Under the pieces are notes generated by a model. That model searched no databases and was not told the origin of the DNA. It was given only the letters and a program-made list of their open reading frames with translations. Both the position numbers and the translations under genes were made by a program. This document shows positions 23,173-33,619 of a stretch of DNA of 64,000 nucleotides, one piece after another. Each line of letters begins with the position of its first letter. Position 1 is the first letter of the stretch. The DNA is from Amborella trichopoda. Taxonomy: Eukaryota > Streptophyta > Magnoliopsida > Amborellales > Amborellaceae. The stretch spans positions 1,581,882-1,645,881 of the forward strand of contig NW_006498435.1 of assembly GCF_000471905.2 (NCBI RefSeq). The letters are read 5' to 3'.

Positions 23173-24965
23173 CTACCAACATGCATAGGCCTCGGTTACC
23201 CAGACCCTTATGCCAAAATGGGGTAGCACATACTTGCTAATCTCTGTCGCCTCCAAACATGTGGACCATGTGGTCCATACATGCTCTAGTAACCAAAATT
23301 TTCGAAGAGTTCCAAGCTCTTCCTTCTTCCCGGTGTTCACTCTGCCACGACGCTTCTCAAAAAACATGGAGAAAGGGAAGCTCTGATCAAGCCCATGTTA
23401 GCGGGCGAACCGATGAGGGAAGTACCCTTCCAGTCTGGCACAGTTCGAGGTCCGATAGAGCAAAACCTCCCCTTTAACGCTCAACATGAACATGATCTCC
23501 CTGATAATCGTTAGAGCGCCATCCAACTCCTTCCCCAGTTCATCAATAAAAGCGCGATCGGCAAAGCCCCCAACTGGAAATGGGACATGCCGCATATTTG
23601 AGGATTCATTCCCAAACATGCTCCGAGCCTCCCCTGGGCTATGAAAGATAGCCTTTTTACCAGCAATTCTCATCAAGAAGGAGCATATGTTCTCCCCCGA
23701 GCCCTGACTCTTGACATCGGTGGAAGGGAAATAGGCCCTTAACCACCCCTAAACATAATGGATGGGGAATGGAGTCTTAAAATATCCAAGAAAGGCTTCT
23801 CCCTCGACAATGCCATTCCCCCCCTCTTTTCCTTTGTAGGATTATTTCAACCCTCTTTCCCTTTGTAGGTTTTCTCCGTGGAGATTGCTCCCAGTCCGTG
23901 GTAGATGTTGCATAGGACTGGTTGAGCGAGAGCGTACTGGTGTCTCCTCGCCATATCGCAAGCTACATAGGGAGGTGCTGAATGGATGTCATCTGCCCCT
24001 CCAGGAATAACGAATTTACATAAGAATAAGGCCAAGTAAGTGGTCAAGAAGACATAATCATCACTGGTCTCAGATTCATAGATGGGAGGCGTCCCCTTTA
24101 CAACTGCCTTCCCCTTCTTTCCTGAAGTAGCTCAACCATCTTCAGGGTAATCCCCGCAAAAGAATTTCACCCATTCGGTGAAGGTTACCTGACTGTTGCT
24201 AGACTTGGAATGAAGCAATTAGTATATCTTAAAAAATTTTTGAAGACTGGCAGGCGGTTCCTCCACCCCTAGCCGAGCATTACCAAAAATGACCGAGTTC
24301 GGAGGCACTAACTCGTCATACATTACCCTGATTAGCGGAAGGCCGCACATGAAATAAAGATCCAACAAGGAGATTCCTGCCCCCCCTTGCCCAAGAAGCC
24401 ATGTGGTTCTAACATGACTCCATGTCTCCAACAATACTTTAACAGTATTGGAACACCGATCATAATAGCTAGTTGAGCACTGAACTACTGCTAGTAAAGA
24501 AGCATGCTCAAGAATGCTTCTGTGTGACCGTAGCACCTGGATGGTCCAGGAAGAGTACCCTTTTAAATATTGATGCTCAACCTGCACATGGAGACCAAAA
24601 GAAGACCACATCATCTCTTTGGTCTCCACCATTCTCTTCCCCAAAGTGGGTAAATTAGCATTGGAAGCCACATTCCTATGCATAATATGAAGAAGGGCTA
24701 CTCCCTCTTCGATACAGACATTTCTGTCATCGTCCTCCCAGACTTCAAAGCGAATGGGGTCAGTAACAAAGGTGACATTGAGAAGCCACTCTAGTCTGCA
24801 CGATGCATCAATAAGCCAATTAAGCTCACCCCTCACTAGACTCTCCTCGGTAAATTCACTGTTGTTGACTTCTCCTCCCCTTGGAAGGTTCTTCACATTA
24901 TGGATCCTGTGAGAAGGCCCGACCCTTTTATCAAGTTTAAGGACCCACCCATGTACGCATATCAA
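23173..24965 (-). pseudogene. Plant mobile domain (PMD) protein core, antisense to the retroelement
   Basis: The first frame (24,965-24,219, 248 codons) carries the PMD core. It includes NTVKVLLETWSHVRTTWLLG, then GISLLDLYFMCGLPLIRVMY and DELVPP, the W...G.(S/T)L.D...CGLP pattern of the plant mobile/aminotransferase-like domain. It continues after breaks at 24,050-24,200, at 23,847-24,047 (YLALFLCKFVIPGG, then LAQPVLCNIYHGLG) and at 23,398-23,676 (ending EGYFPHRFAR). A further frame follows (23,173-23,367). The pieces follow family order, so this is one gene of about 1.8 kb for this part, broken by stops and frameshifts. PMD proteins occur as host genes (MAIL1/MAIN type) and widely inside plant transposons. 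Molecular activity is not settled. Confidence 0.75.
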
Positions 24966-24999
24966 TAAGGCACATGTTGGTGCCGGCTATGTTTCCCAA

Positions 25000-25310
25000 A
25001 AACCCACTGCCGATTGTGTTCGACAATGACTAGCACTTGTTGTGTTCGTGCAAGCTAGTACCAGTTGTGTTTACCAAAACCCACCGCCGGCTGTGTTTGC
25101 CAAAACCCACCGCCGGCTGTGTTCGCCAAAACCCACCGTCGGCTGTGTTCACTAATACCTAGCGCCAACTATGTTCACCAATGCCTAGCCCCAACTGTGT
25201 TCGTCAATGCCTAGCGCCGATTGTGTTCACCAATGCCTCTCGCAGACTGTGTTCACCAATGCCTAGCACCGGCTTTGTTCACCAATGCCTAGCGCCGGCT
25301 GTGTTTTTGA
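25000..25310. repeat. 26-bp minisatellite
   Basis: About twelve head-to-tail units with a 26-bp period, of the type gttcaccaatgcctagcgccggctgt, with a variant gccaaaacccaccgccggctgt in the left half. It lies in the leader of the antisense PMD unit. A related degenerate array is at 26,010-26,170, and related words occur in the outer copy near 36,520-36,680. Confidence 0.85.
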
Positions 25311-25533
25311 AGGATTATCGTCGCTCATGTTCAAATCTCCCACATGTGCCACAAATGGCACACGTGTCACCTCGAGCCCCATTGCGCTGCTTGACAACTG
25401 TCGACCGTGACGTGAACAGGCGCATGTCCTCACACAAGTGCTTTGACAAACTTGGAGCGACGGTTCACGTTCCAGCGGCTTTTCGCCTTTCCTTTGACCT
25501 CTCGATTTTCCACCAAAATATTCCCCTCTTCCC

Positions 25534-25737
25534 CTAGAAACCCACTGCAAAGCCTTTCCCCTTCATGAACACTGTCGAAAGACCATCAGAAGCTAGCGAA
25601 AGTCCCCAGGCATCCCTCTGCTGCAACTTCCGGCACGAAAAACCCCAATGCTCCCTGTGTACCTCTATCTGTATTCTCTTGCTTGTAAATTCCTGCAAAC
25701 TTCGTGAAAGACCTGCATGACCGCCGAAAATTCGCAC
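25534..25737 (-). other. Leader frame of the PMD cassette (unrecognised)
   Basis: A 67-codon open frame beginning about 80 bp downstream of the TATA box at 25,816. The equivalent place in the outer element holds a different 117-codon frame (35,860-36,213). Neither is recognised. It may be leader sequence only. Confidence 0.3.
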
Positions 25738-25815
25738 TGGATTCTCTTCTTTCTCTCTCGCTGTGAAACTTGTCGTTTTACCTTCATGAAAAATAGTAAA
25801 AATGGGGTTTACCCC

Positions 25816-25823
25816 CTTATATA
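25816..25823 (-). promoter_or_regulatory. TATA box of the antisense PMD cassette
   Basis: TATATAAG on the minus strand within CCTATATAAGGGG. The same element, CCTATATAAGG, is conserved in the outer element's inverted copy at 35,803-35,810, in matching context (acttgaag/gtgaagc upstream, a purine-rich leader downstream). Conservation in two diverged copies supports a real core promoter pointing towards the PMD frames. Confidence 0.65.
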
Positions 25824-26009
25824 GGCGACGCTTCCTTCAAGTGCCCCTCACAAATTAGGAATGCCACGCAGGCCCTTGATAACCAAGCAACGATGGGTCA
25901 GATCGGGTCGGGCTCTGACCTGAGACTTGAATATAGTTTAGTGTCGCCTAGAAAATCCATGTCAGAAGCTATGGCCGGGTCGGGCTCAAGCCAGAGACCC
26001 GAACACAGG

Positions 26010-26170
26010 ACATCGCCGGTTGTGTAATCTTAACCCATCGCCAGTTGCGTAATCTCAACCATCGCCGCCTGTGTAACCTAAACTCATTACCAGTTGTGTA
26101 ATCTCAACCCAGCGCCGGTTATGTTCTGGAAATTCCAGTGCCGACTGCGTTTTTCAGAGTTAGTGCTGGC
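26010..26170. repeat. Second 26-bp-period array, degenerate
   Basis: Units of the type gttgtgtaatctcaacccatcgccag, about six copies, again 26 bp long but with another half-sequence than the 25,000-25,310 array. Shared length and the cgccggttgtg core suggest one origin. Confidence 0.65.
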
Positions 26171-28438
26171 TGCACACAGCTCCGGCTGTTTTCTCAAAAA
26201 GTTTATTGCCACGTGTGTTGCTGTCACCCGTATTGGCGTATGTCAATGCCACTACTACCCATGACCATTGTCGTACACTCCGCGTGCTAATGTCGCCCAT
26301 GTGTTAGCGCTTGGTTTCCGTCGTGCATGTTCTACCACTATCCCCAGTGGAGTTATGAACACGCCATTGTCATTCATCCTCAGTAGAGTTGCAACCAAGC
26401 CATGACTGGTCATCCCCAATAAAGACAGGAGTAGGCCACTTTCCCGCATCCGCACTAGGAATTACACCCATACTATAGCCCATTGATCCCCAGCGGTGTT
26501 AAGGCCATGCTTACCCCTTGAATCCCCTGTGGGTTAGTAGCATACCATCCTATCCCCAGGAGTCGGGTTACCTTTCATAAGCCTATTCCCCATGGAGTTC
26601 CATCTTTCACCTTAGGGAGTCATACTCGTCCCCTAATCCCCAGTGAAGTCCGCTTCCCATCTAAAACCCTGCTATCATTTCATCCCCAGGGAGTCAAATT
26701 ACTATCCACAAACCTATCCCCCATGGCGCTTCACCTACTAGGCAACCCACACAATGGTCTGTGTTGCATGACCTTAAACTACATAGCCATGGTCCGTGCT
26801 GCATGACCTTAAACTGCACAGCCTTGGTCTAGGTGCACGACCCTAAACTGCATGATCCAAACTATATGACCTTACACTATAGTGGAGGACTAGTTGCACG
26901 TCGACTGTGTTTTTTAGAGTTAGTGTTGACTACTCAACACACCGGCTGTGTTCTCAAAACTTCTATTGCCATGTGTGTTGTTGTCACCCGTACTGGCGCT
27001 GCATATGTCAATGCCGCTGCTGCCCAGAACCATTGCCGTATGCTCCCCGTGCTCATGTCGCACATGTGTCAGCACTTGGTTTTCGTTGTGCACGTTCTAC
27101 AACTATCCTCAGTGGAGTTATGAACACGCCATTGCCATTCATCCTCAGTAGATTTGCACCCAAGCCATGATTGGTCATCCTTAATAAAGACAGGAGCAGG
27201 CCACTGTCGCGCATCCCCACTTGGAATTACAACCATACTACAACCCATTGATCCCCAGCGGTGTTAAGGTCGTGCTTACCCCTTTAATCCCCTGTGGGTC
27301 AGTCGCACACAAGCCATCCTATCCCCAGGAGTCGGGTTACCTTTCATAAGCCTATTCCTCATGGAGTTCCATCTTTCACCTTAGGGAGTCATACTCGTCC
27401 CCTAATCCTCAATGAAGTCTGCTTCCCATCTAAAAGCCCTGCTATCATTTCATTCCCAGGGAGTGAAATTACCATCCACAGACCTATCCCTCAGGGAGCT
27501 TCACCAACTAGGCAACCCACACAATGGTCTATGCTGCATGACCTTAAACTACACAGCCATGGTCCGTGCTGCATGACCTTAAACTGCACAGCCTTGGTCT
27601 AAGTGCACGACCCTAAACTGCATGATCCAAACTATATGACCTTACACTATAGTGGAGGACTAGTTGCACGTCGACTGTGTTTTTTAGAGTTAGTGTTGAC
27701 TACGCACAACACCGGCTGTGTTCTCAAAACTTCTATTGCCATGTGTGTTGTTGTCACCCGTACTGGCGCTGCATATGTCAATGCCGCTGCTGCCCAGGAC
27801 CATTGCCGTATGCTCCCCGTGCTAATGTCGCACATGTGTCAGCACTTGGTTTTCGTTGTGCACGTTCTACCACTATCCTCAGTGGAGTTATGAACACGCC
27901 ATTGCCATTCATCCTCAGTAGATTTGCACCCAAGCCATGATTGGTCATCCCTAATAAAGACAGGAGCAGGCCACTGTCGCGCATCCCCACTTGGAATTAC
28001 AACCATACTACAACCCATTGATCCCCAGCGGTGTTAAGGTCGTGCTTACCCCTTTAATCCCCTGTGGGTCAGTCGCACACAAGCCATCCTATTCCCAAGA
28101 GTCGGGTTACCTTTCATAAGCCTATTCCTCATGGAGTTCCATCTTTCACCTTAGGGAGTCATACTCGTCCCCTAATCCTCAATGAAGTCTGCTTCCCATC
28201 TAAAAGCCCTGCTATCATTTCATTCCCAGGGAGTGAAATTACCATCCACAGACCTATCCCTCAGGGAGCTTCACCAACTAGGCAACCCACACAATGGTCT
28301 ATGCGGCATGACCTTAAACTACACAGCCATGGTCTGCTCTGCATGACCTTAAATTGCACAGCCTTGGTCTAGGTGCATGACCCTAAACTGCATGATCCAA
28401 ACTATATGACCTTAAGCTATAGTGGAGGACTAGTTGCA
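26130..28438. repeat. Three tandem copies of a 770-bp unit
   Basis: Copies start near 26,130, 26,899 and 27,669. The second and third are about 98% identical by eye (roughly 16 differences noticed). The first is clearly more diverged. Each unit contains the ctatccccaggagtcgggtt block and ends in a run of tgaccttaaactgcat words. The outer element's homologous region (33.9-35.4 kb) has a single copy, so the amplification happened in the nested copy. Confidence 0.85.
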
Positions 28439-29160
28439 CGACCTTAAACTGCATAGTCTTAGTTGCATAACTTTAAACTGCATAACCACGATCCAAGCTA
28501 TATGACCTTAAACCATAGTGCACGTCCTGACCGCATGAGGTTAAAAGGCTTAGCACCATGGTCCAAACTATGTGACCTTAAACTGTAGCGGAGGTCTAGT
28601 TGCACGACTTTAAACTGCATGATCTTAGTAGCATAACTTTAAATTACATAACCATAGTCCAAGCTATATGACCTTAAACCATAGTACACGTCCTAGTCGC
28701 ATGACGTTAAACTGCTTTGCATAGGACCTGGAGGCAGGCCCCTAAAATTCGCCTTCACACATGCACACATGCCTTTTACATGTGTCATCACGTCTTCCCT
28801 AACCGACTCGTTCGTGTACGTGCACCACCTTTATTACCTCCCCAATGAGTTCATTTCCCTTCACTACCATCCATCATTCCTCAGTGAGTCTCACCCATGC
28901 TCACAAAAAGGTGAGCCACCCTGCCACCCATACTCATCGTTAGCTAGTGAGTCACCACTTTTCAACCACCTTTCATACATCATCCATCTTTCATAGATAG
29001 CCTCATGCCATCTCCCCAAAGTGAGCTAAAACCACCACCATACTCACTCCATGGCCTCCACAGACTACCATTCATCACCACCACGGTCCAGTTTTATGAC
29101 CTTAAACTGTAGTGCACGTCCTGACAACATGACGTTAAAAGGCTTCACACAGATCCTGGA
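28438..29160. repeat. Degenerate array of tgaccttaaactgcat words
   Basis: Runs of a 30-36 bp degenerate unit built around gcatgaccttaaactgcat and catgatccaaactatatgacc. The same words in inverse orientation form the array at 34,250-34,870, and related words recur at 44,650-45,800. Confidence 0.7.
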
Positions 29161-30383
29161 GGCATGACCCTAAACATGACCTCACAAAAAAAAAGGAGAA
29201 AAAAACGAAGAAAAAGAAACAGGCATAGTGTATACCTGAACAAGGGAACGCCATGAGTAAAAATGATAGACATGCATGGTCACGAAACCATGAGTAAGAG
29301 AGTTCCATGAAAATAAAAACTCGGGCACGGTGAAAACCCCAAAAGGGCACCGTGAGTAAAAATGAAAAAATAAGGGTGGACATGTCCTAAAGGTCATGGG
29401 TAAAAGGGCCCCAAATAAAAGGGAAGTTGGCGAAAACCATCTCTACAGCACCACTTCCCAAGTCCAAGTGAAATCCGTAAAGGAAGCTTGGACCAATAAA
29501 CAGGTTGATGCAGCTCTCACCTCAACAGGTGCCTTCAGCTCACACTCTAAAGAGAAAAATCTCTAGTGTCACAATACTAAGTCCTCGAGTTTCAAGGAAA
29601 CAATGTTGACAACCTGAGTCCAATCGTAAAAAAGACTCGAAGAATAGAAAACTCTCCAAGAAGGCAAGACAAGTCTCATGAAGAAGAGCACTACTCCCAC
29701 AAGGTCGCTAACACACTTCAAGATGTTGAAGACGCCCCAAGAAAGCCAAGTTAGCCATGACTTTGGACCTGTTATGCAACAATTAAGATTGAATCCTCAG
29801 AGGTTGCGTAGGAAGCAGAAGAGAGGTATCTTGATTGTTGAAATTGTTAACAGTGGGTAGGGGTTATACCCAAAGCTGGTCACCTCGATAAACTGAGGTA
29901 CCCTGCTCGCCAAGGAATATCTGGTGTATAATGCAGACGGACGCCAACCAAAGGCCCTTCAGCAGACCATCCAAAATAAAGAAAACAAATCCTCGAAACG
30001 TGAACCAACACCAGAGGATACACAAACCCAGACTAAATGGGAAAAATTCCCTTCAACATGGCACTCGACTGCTAGATGGGCCTGATTCATACCAACGAGG
30101 TCCGTACAAAAATCCTTAGCAGTCAGAATCACATATAATCCACGCGAGGGTGAGGACTTTGATAGAATCCCTTAAAAACAATCTCTTCTCCCCTTAAAGT
30201 CTCCACGGAGAGACCTGTACATTGCATCTAAATGTCTGAGCATCCTAGTTGTAGCATTGCATGAATCTCCTCGGCGTTCACGTAGTCATGTGGCTAGGAA
30301 AGAAAAAGTAATAAAGGCGAAGGAAATTTTTTGAATTTTGTCCTTCTCGCTTCTCTCGAAGCACAACATTCAGCGGGGCAAGC
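29161..30383 (+). other. 3' internal tail and polypurine tract of the nested element
   Basis: Non-coding. 29,165-29,395 matches 33,626-33,810 in reverse, and 29,385-30,383 matches 11,868-10,992 in reverse. It ends in the purine-rich gcggggcaagc at 30,373-30,383, directly before the LTR TG, which is the polypurine tract for plus-strand priming. Confidence 0.75.
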
Positions 30384-33300
30384 TGTTTGAAGACATTTTT
30401 CAGCATCTTGGCCCTGATGTGGAATAAAGAGGAAGCCGATCAATAAATCCTTGACATACAGTGGAACTTTTGATAATATCAAAATTGCCCCAGAATGGAT
30501 AGAAATTTTCCTAAGCATTTCATAATTTCCCCAGAATGGGTAGAAATTTTCCTAAGCACTTCAAAATGCTACCTGTCAAGTTTCGTCGCAATCAAACATG
30601 TCTAAGGCAGTGCAAAAACACAAACAATTTCAGAAAAATCAGTCTCTAACACCTTGAAATGGACCCCATAACTAGAACTATATTTTTGGTATGTCAAATT
30701 GTTGTGGGGACCACTACCATTGGATCCGGAACAGTAAAAAAGCCTTATGGGTCAAGTTTCGGCTTAATCGGGCACTCTAGGATAAAGTTATGGGAAAAAT
30801 ACTGAAAAGAGGTAGGCTGTACACTATTCCCGTACAGCCTCTCTGCACCAATCACCATTAAAGGTGGCTATTTTTACAGTCTCGAGCAGTGACTTTCGAG
30901 GGCCATATCTCAATTGTCCTGAGTAGGATCGCACTCAAATTTTGTGAGTGTTCGTCTCATTAAGAAGAGCGTTTTGATACGTGGCACGCCCCATGACGAT
31001 GCCCCAGCAAGGAGAAAAGCTAGAGACTTGTCTTTCCATGAAAAAAGTTGCAGGAAAATCAGCAGCGACATGACTCGCTCAAGCGGTTAAATCATGCCGC
31101 TCGCGTATCAGATTGACATGAGACAAATTCCATCGTGTGCGTAAGGTCTAGGGCTATCTCTAGTCTGAATCATGTACATGATGAACGGTCGGATTTCGCA
31201 CACAAAGCCAATAAAGAGACTAAAAATTTTGACTCTAGAATTATAAATTCCAGCCAACACTCCAAAGTCACGAAATCTTCTTCTGGGCCCGAAATTGAGC
31301 CGCATTTGTAGCCACGTGATCGTGACGGCATGATTAGTGTGATTCAGAAAAGAAACCTAGGAAAAACATCAAGAAACAAGCACACCATCGATCTGAAGTT
31401 TTCAAGATTCATCCAAATTTAACGCATGATCGTAGCTTAAAAACATGATCCATGGCTCGAAGTTGGTATCAAATCGATCGCCATGCCGAGCCCAACAAGA
31501 AAAAAATCATCTTTCGGTCAAACGGGCATTAAAGCAACCCCGGGTCATCCACGAATGATCACGCAAGTTTTAGGGCAGCAGTAGGGATTGTTTTGGAATT
31601 TCTTTTATTGTTGGGCAGGGGCAAAACACACATTTTGCACCCAATTTTAGAATTTCTTTTAATTAAATTAAGTTGTAATTATCATCAATTTAAGTAGTTT
31701 TTGAGCATCCACCAACGTTTGGGCCCAATTCTATAAGTACATGTTAAACACAATTGTCATAGGACCCTTGATTTTTCAATACTCATCAATTAAATTTGAT
31801 AGTTTTCACGTTCAAATTGTAGGCACATCTTGGAGAGAGGGAGGAGAGAGAAGAAAAAGTTCAGTACCCTTTAGTAAAGGTAACTTTCTCTTTTCTCCTC
31901 TCATCTCTCTCTTTCTCTCTCCTCTCATGTCTCTCTTTCTCTCTCCTCATCTTTATCTCTCTTTTTCTCTCTCCTCATCTCTCTCTTTCTCTCTCTCCTC
32001 TTGTCTATATCTTTCTTTTCTTATTTTTTTTCTGATCTTGTTTATGCACTTTCCTTGTTTTTCTTTGTCATTCCTTTCTCGTTCTTCTCATTCCTACTCT
32101 CTCTGTTCTCTCTCCTTCCTCTCTATTCATGCATGGCCAAGTCTATTGCCTGGCATGATGTCTTCTTGCTTCAGGGACATGAATAGTGAGCTGGGCCTTA
32201 ACCTGAGTGCCAGGTCGGGCCTCTATCAAAGTTTCCTTATCTTCCCTTCTGTCATGGGCAGTAGAAGCTCATCACCGTCTATGTTTTCTCTCTCTTCTTA
32301 ATTATGTGTCATGGACAATGGAAGCTCATCGTCGTCCATGTCTTCTCTCTCTTCTCTCATTCCTCGTCATGGATGGTGGAAGCTCATCGTCATCCATGTC
32401 TTCTCTCTCTTCTCTCATTTCTCTGTCATTGACGGTGGAAGCTCATTGTTGTCCATGTTTTCTTTCTCTTCTTATTCCTCTATCATGAACGGCAAGAGCT
32501 CATTGTCGCCTATGTATTCTCTCTCTTCTTATTCCTCTATCATGGAAGATGGGATCTCATCACCTCTCATGTCTTTTAACTCTTCTTATTTCTTTGTCAT
32601 AGACGGTGGGAGCTCATCGCCGCCCATGTTTTCTCTCTCTTCTTACCCATCTATCATGGACGGCGGGAGCTCATTGCCGTCCATATTTTCTCTATCCTTT
32701 CTCTCTTCTATCATAGACGGCAGAAGCTCATCGTCGTCCATGTTCTTTCCTATCTTCTCTCTCATCATCGTCCATGTTCCCTTGCTCACTTCTCTCACTT
32801 TCTTCTTCATTCTATTTCTTCTCTTTTTCCTCTCCCTCTTTTCATTTTCTCTCTCATTACTCATCTTGTCTTCTTTTCACATACACGATATCGGTAGAAC
32901 TGTGCATGTCTCTCTTTCTCTTTCTTCTCTCTCTCTAGTTTGACCAAGAGAGGCTGAGACAAACATTGTCATTGTAGTCTCATCGTCTAGTAGTATTACC
33001 GCTGAGCTAGTCTTAGTTACCATGCCCGCCTTACTGCCACAATAGGCGAGCCATTATGCCAAGCTGGTCGATGATCGTTCTGGTGTCTAGTAGTATTTTC
33101 GTTGTACCAGTCTATTTATCGTGCCCGCCTTACTACCACGTCGGGTTAATCACTTGCTGATTTAGCTGCTATGTTAGTCTCACCACCTAATCAAAATTCC
33201 TCTGATTTACCTCTCTCTTCTTCTTTCATCTATCCTCTCATCCTTTCTTCTTTTGGATGTGCACGCCCGAGTATATTTGCTCAAAGACAAGGTGGGGTCT

Positions 33301-33619
33301 CTTTCAGCCCACTTGTCTTGTAAAATTAATAATGTGTGTGTGATTACAGAAATAGGAGAATAAAGGTCAAGGGAGGCGATTCTCAACCAGTTCTACCACT
33401 AAGGGGCTTTCTTCTTGATCTAAGACGGCGCCCACGTGAGCGAACCCGAGTAAGTCCCAAACCCACTTTAAATTCCTCTCTTATTGGTTGGCATACCTAC
33501 CATCTCTCCTGAGAAAGGTTCCTGAGAGAGTGATCTCAAAGTCTCGGGTTCCCCTGATACCTGAGACGCGTTCTGCTCGATCATCCAGATCAGGAGGGCG
33601 AGATCGAGGCACCTAACCA
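30384..33619 (+). repeat. 3' LTR of the nested Ty3 element (3,236 bp)
   Basis: Starts TGTTTGAAGACA and ends CACCTAACCA. It has a TATA-like TATAAGTA at 31,732-31,739, CT-rich tracts, and the hairpin array at 32,250-32,770. It is followed by the right target duplicate ctttc. Confidence 0.88.
32250..32770. repeat. Hairpin-unit minisatellite in the 3' LTR
   Basis: About nine units of some 58 bp, each with a catgga...tccatg inverted repeat separated by tcttctctctcttctc. Orthologous to the array at 13,680-14,210. The apparent 210-codon frame through it (32,311-32,943) is a low-complexity S-rich read-through. Confidence 0.75.

Larger units (their letters stand above)
11869..33619 (+). mobile_element. 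Nested Ty3/Tat-like LTR retrotransposon, non-autonomous (21.75 kb)
   Basis: Paired LTRs of 3,180 and 3,236 bp flank a PBS, decayed gag, protease and G-patch remnants, an antisense PMD gene, a long repeat-rich region, a 3' tail and a polypurine tract. RT, RNase H and integrase are absent. The 5-bp flanks ctctc (11,864-11,868) and ctttc (33,620-33,624) match at 4 of 5 positions. By eye, about 85% of positions agree between the two LTRs in a roughly 280-bp stretch, so the insertion is old. The order PBS-gag-protease-G-patch, the DGGS protease motif and the very long LTRs point to the Tat/Ogre side of Ty3. Confidence 0.85.

Noticed and set aside
25000-25310. Regular repeats resembling a CRISPR array
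   Set aside because: The units are contiguous 26-bp tandem repeats without unique spacers, in a plant genome.
29385-30383. This block as part of the LTR, giving a 4.2-kb LTR
   Set aside because: Two other copies (11,869 and 39,668) begin exactly at the TGTTTGAAGA position, and a purine tract precedes it, so this is internal 3' tail.
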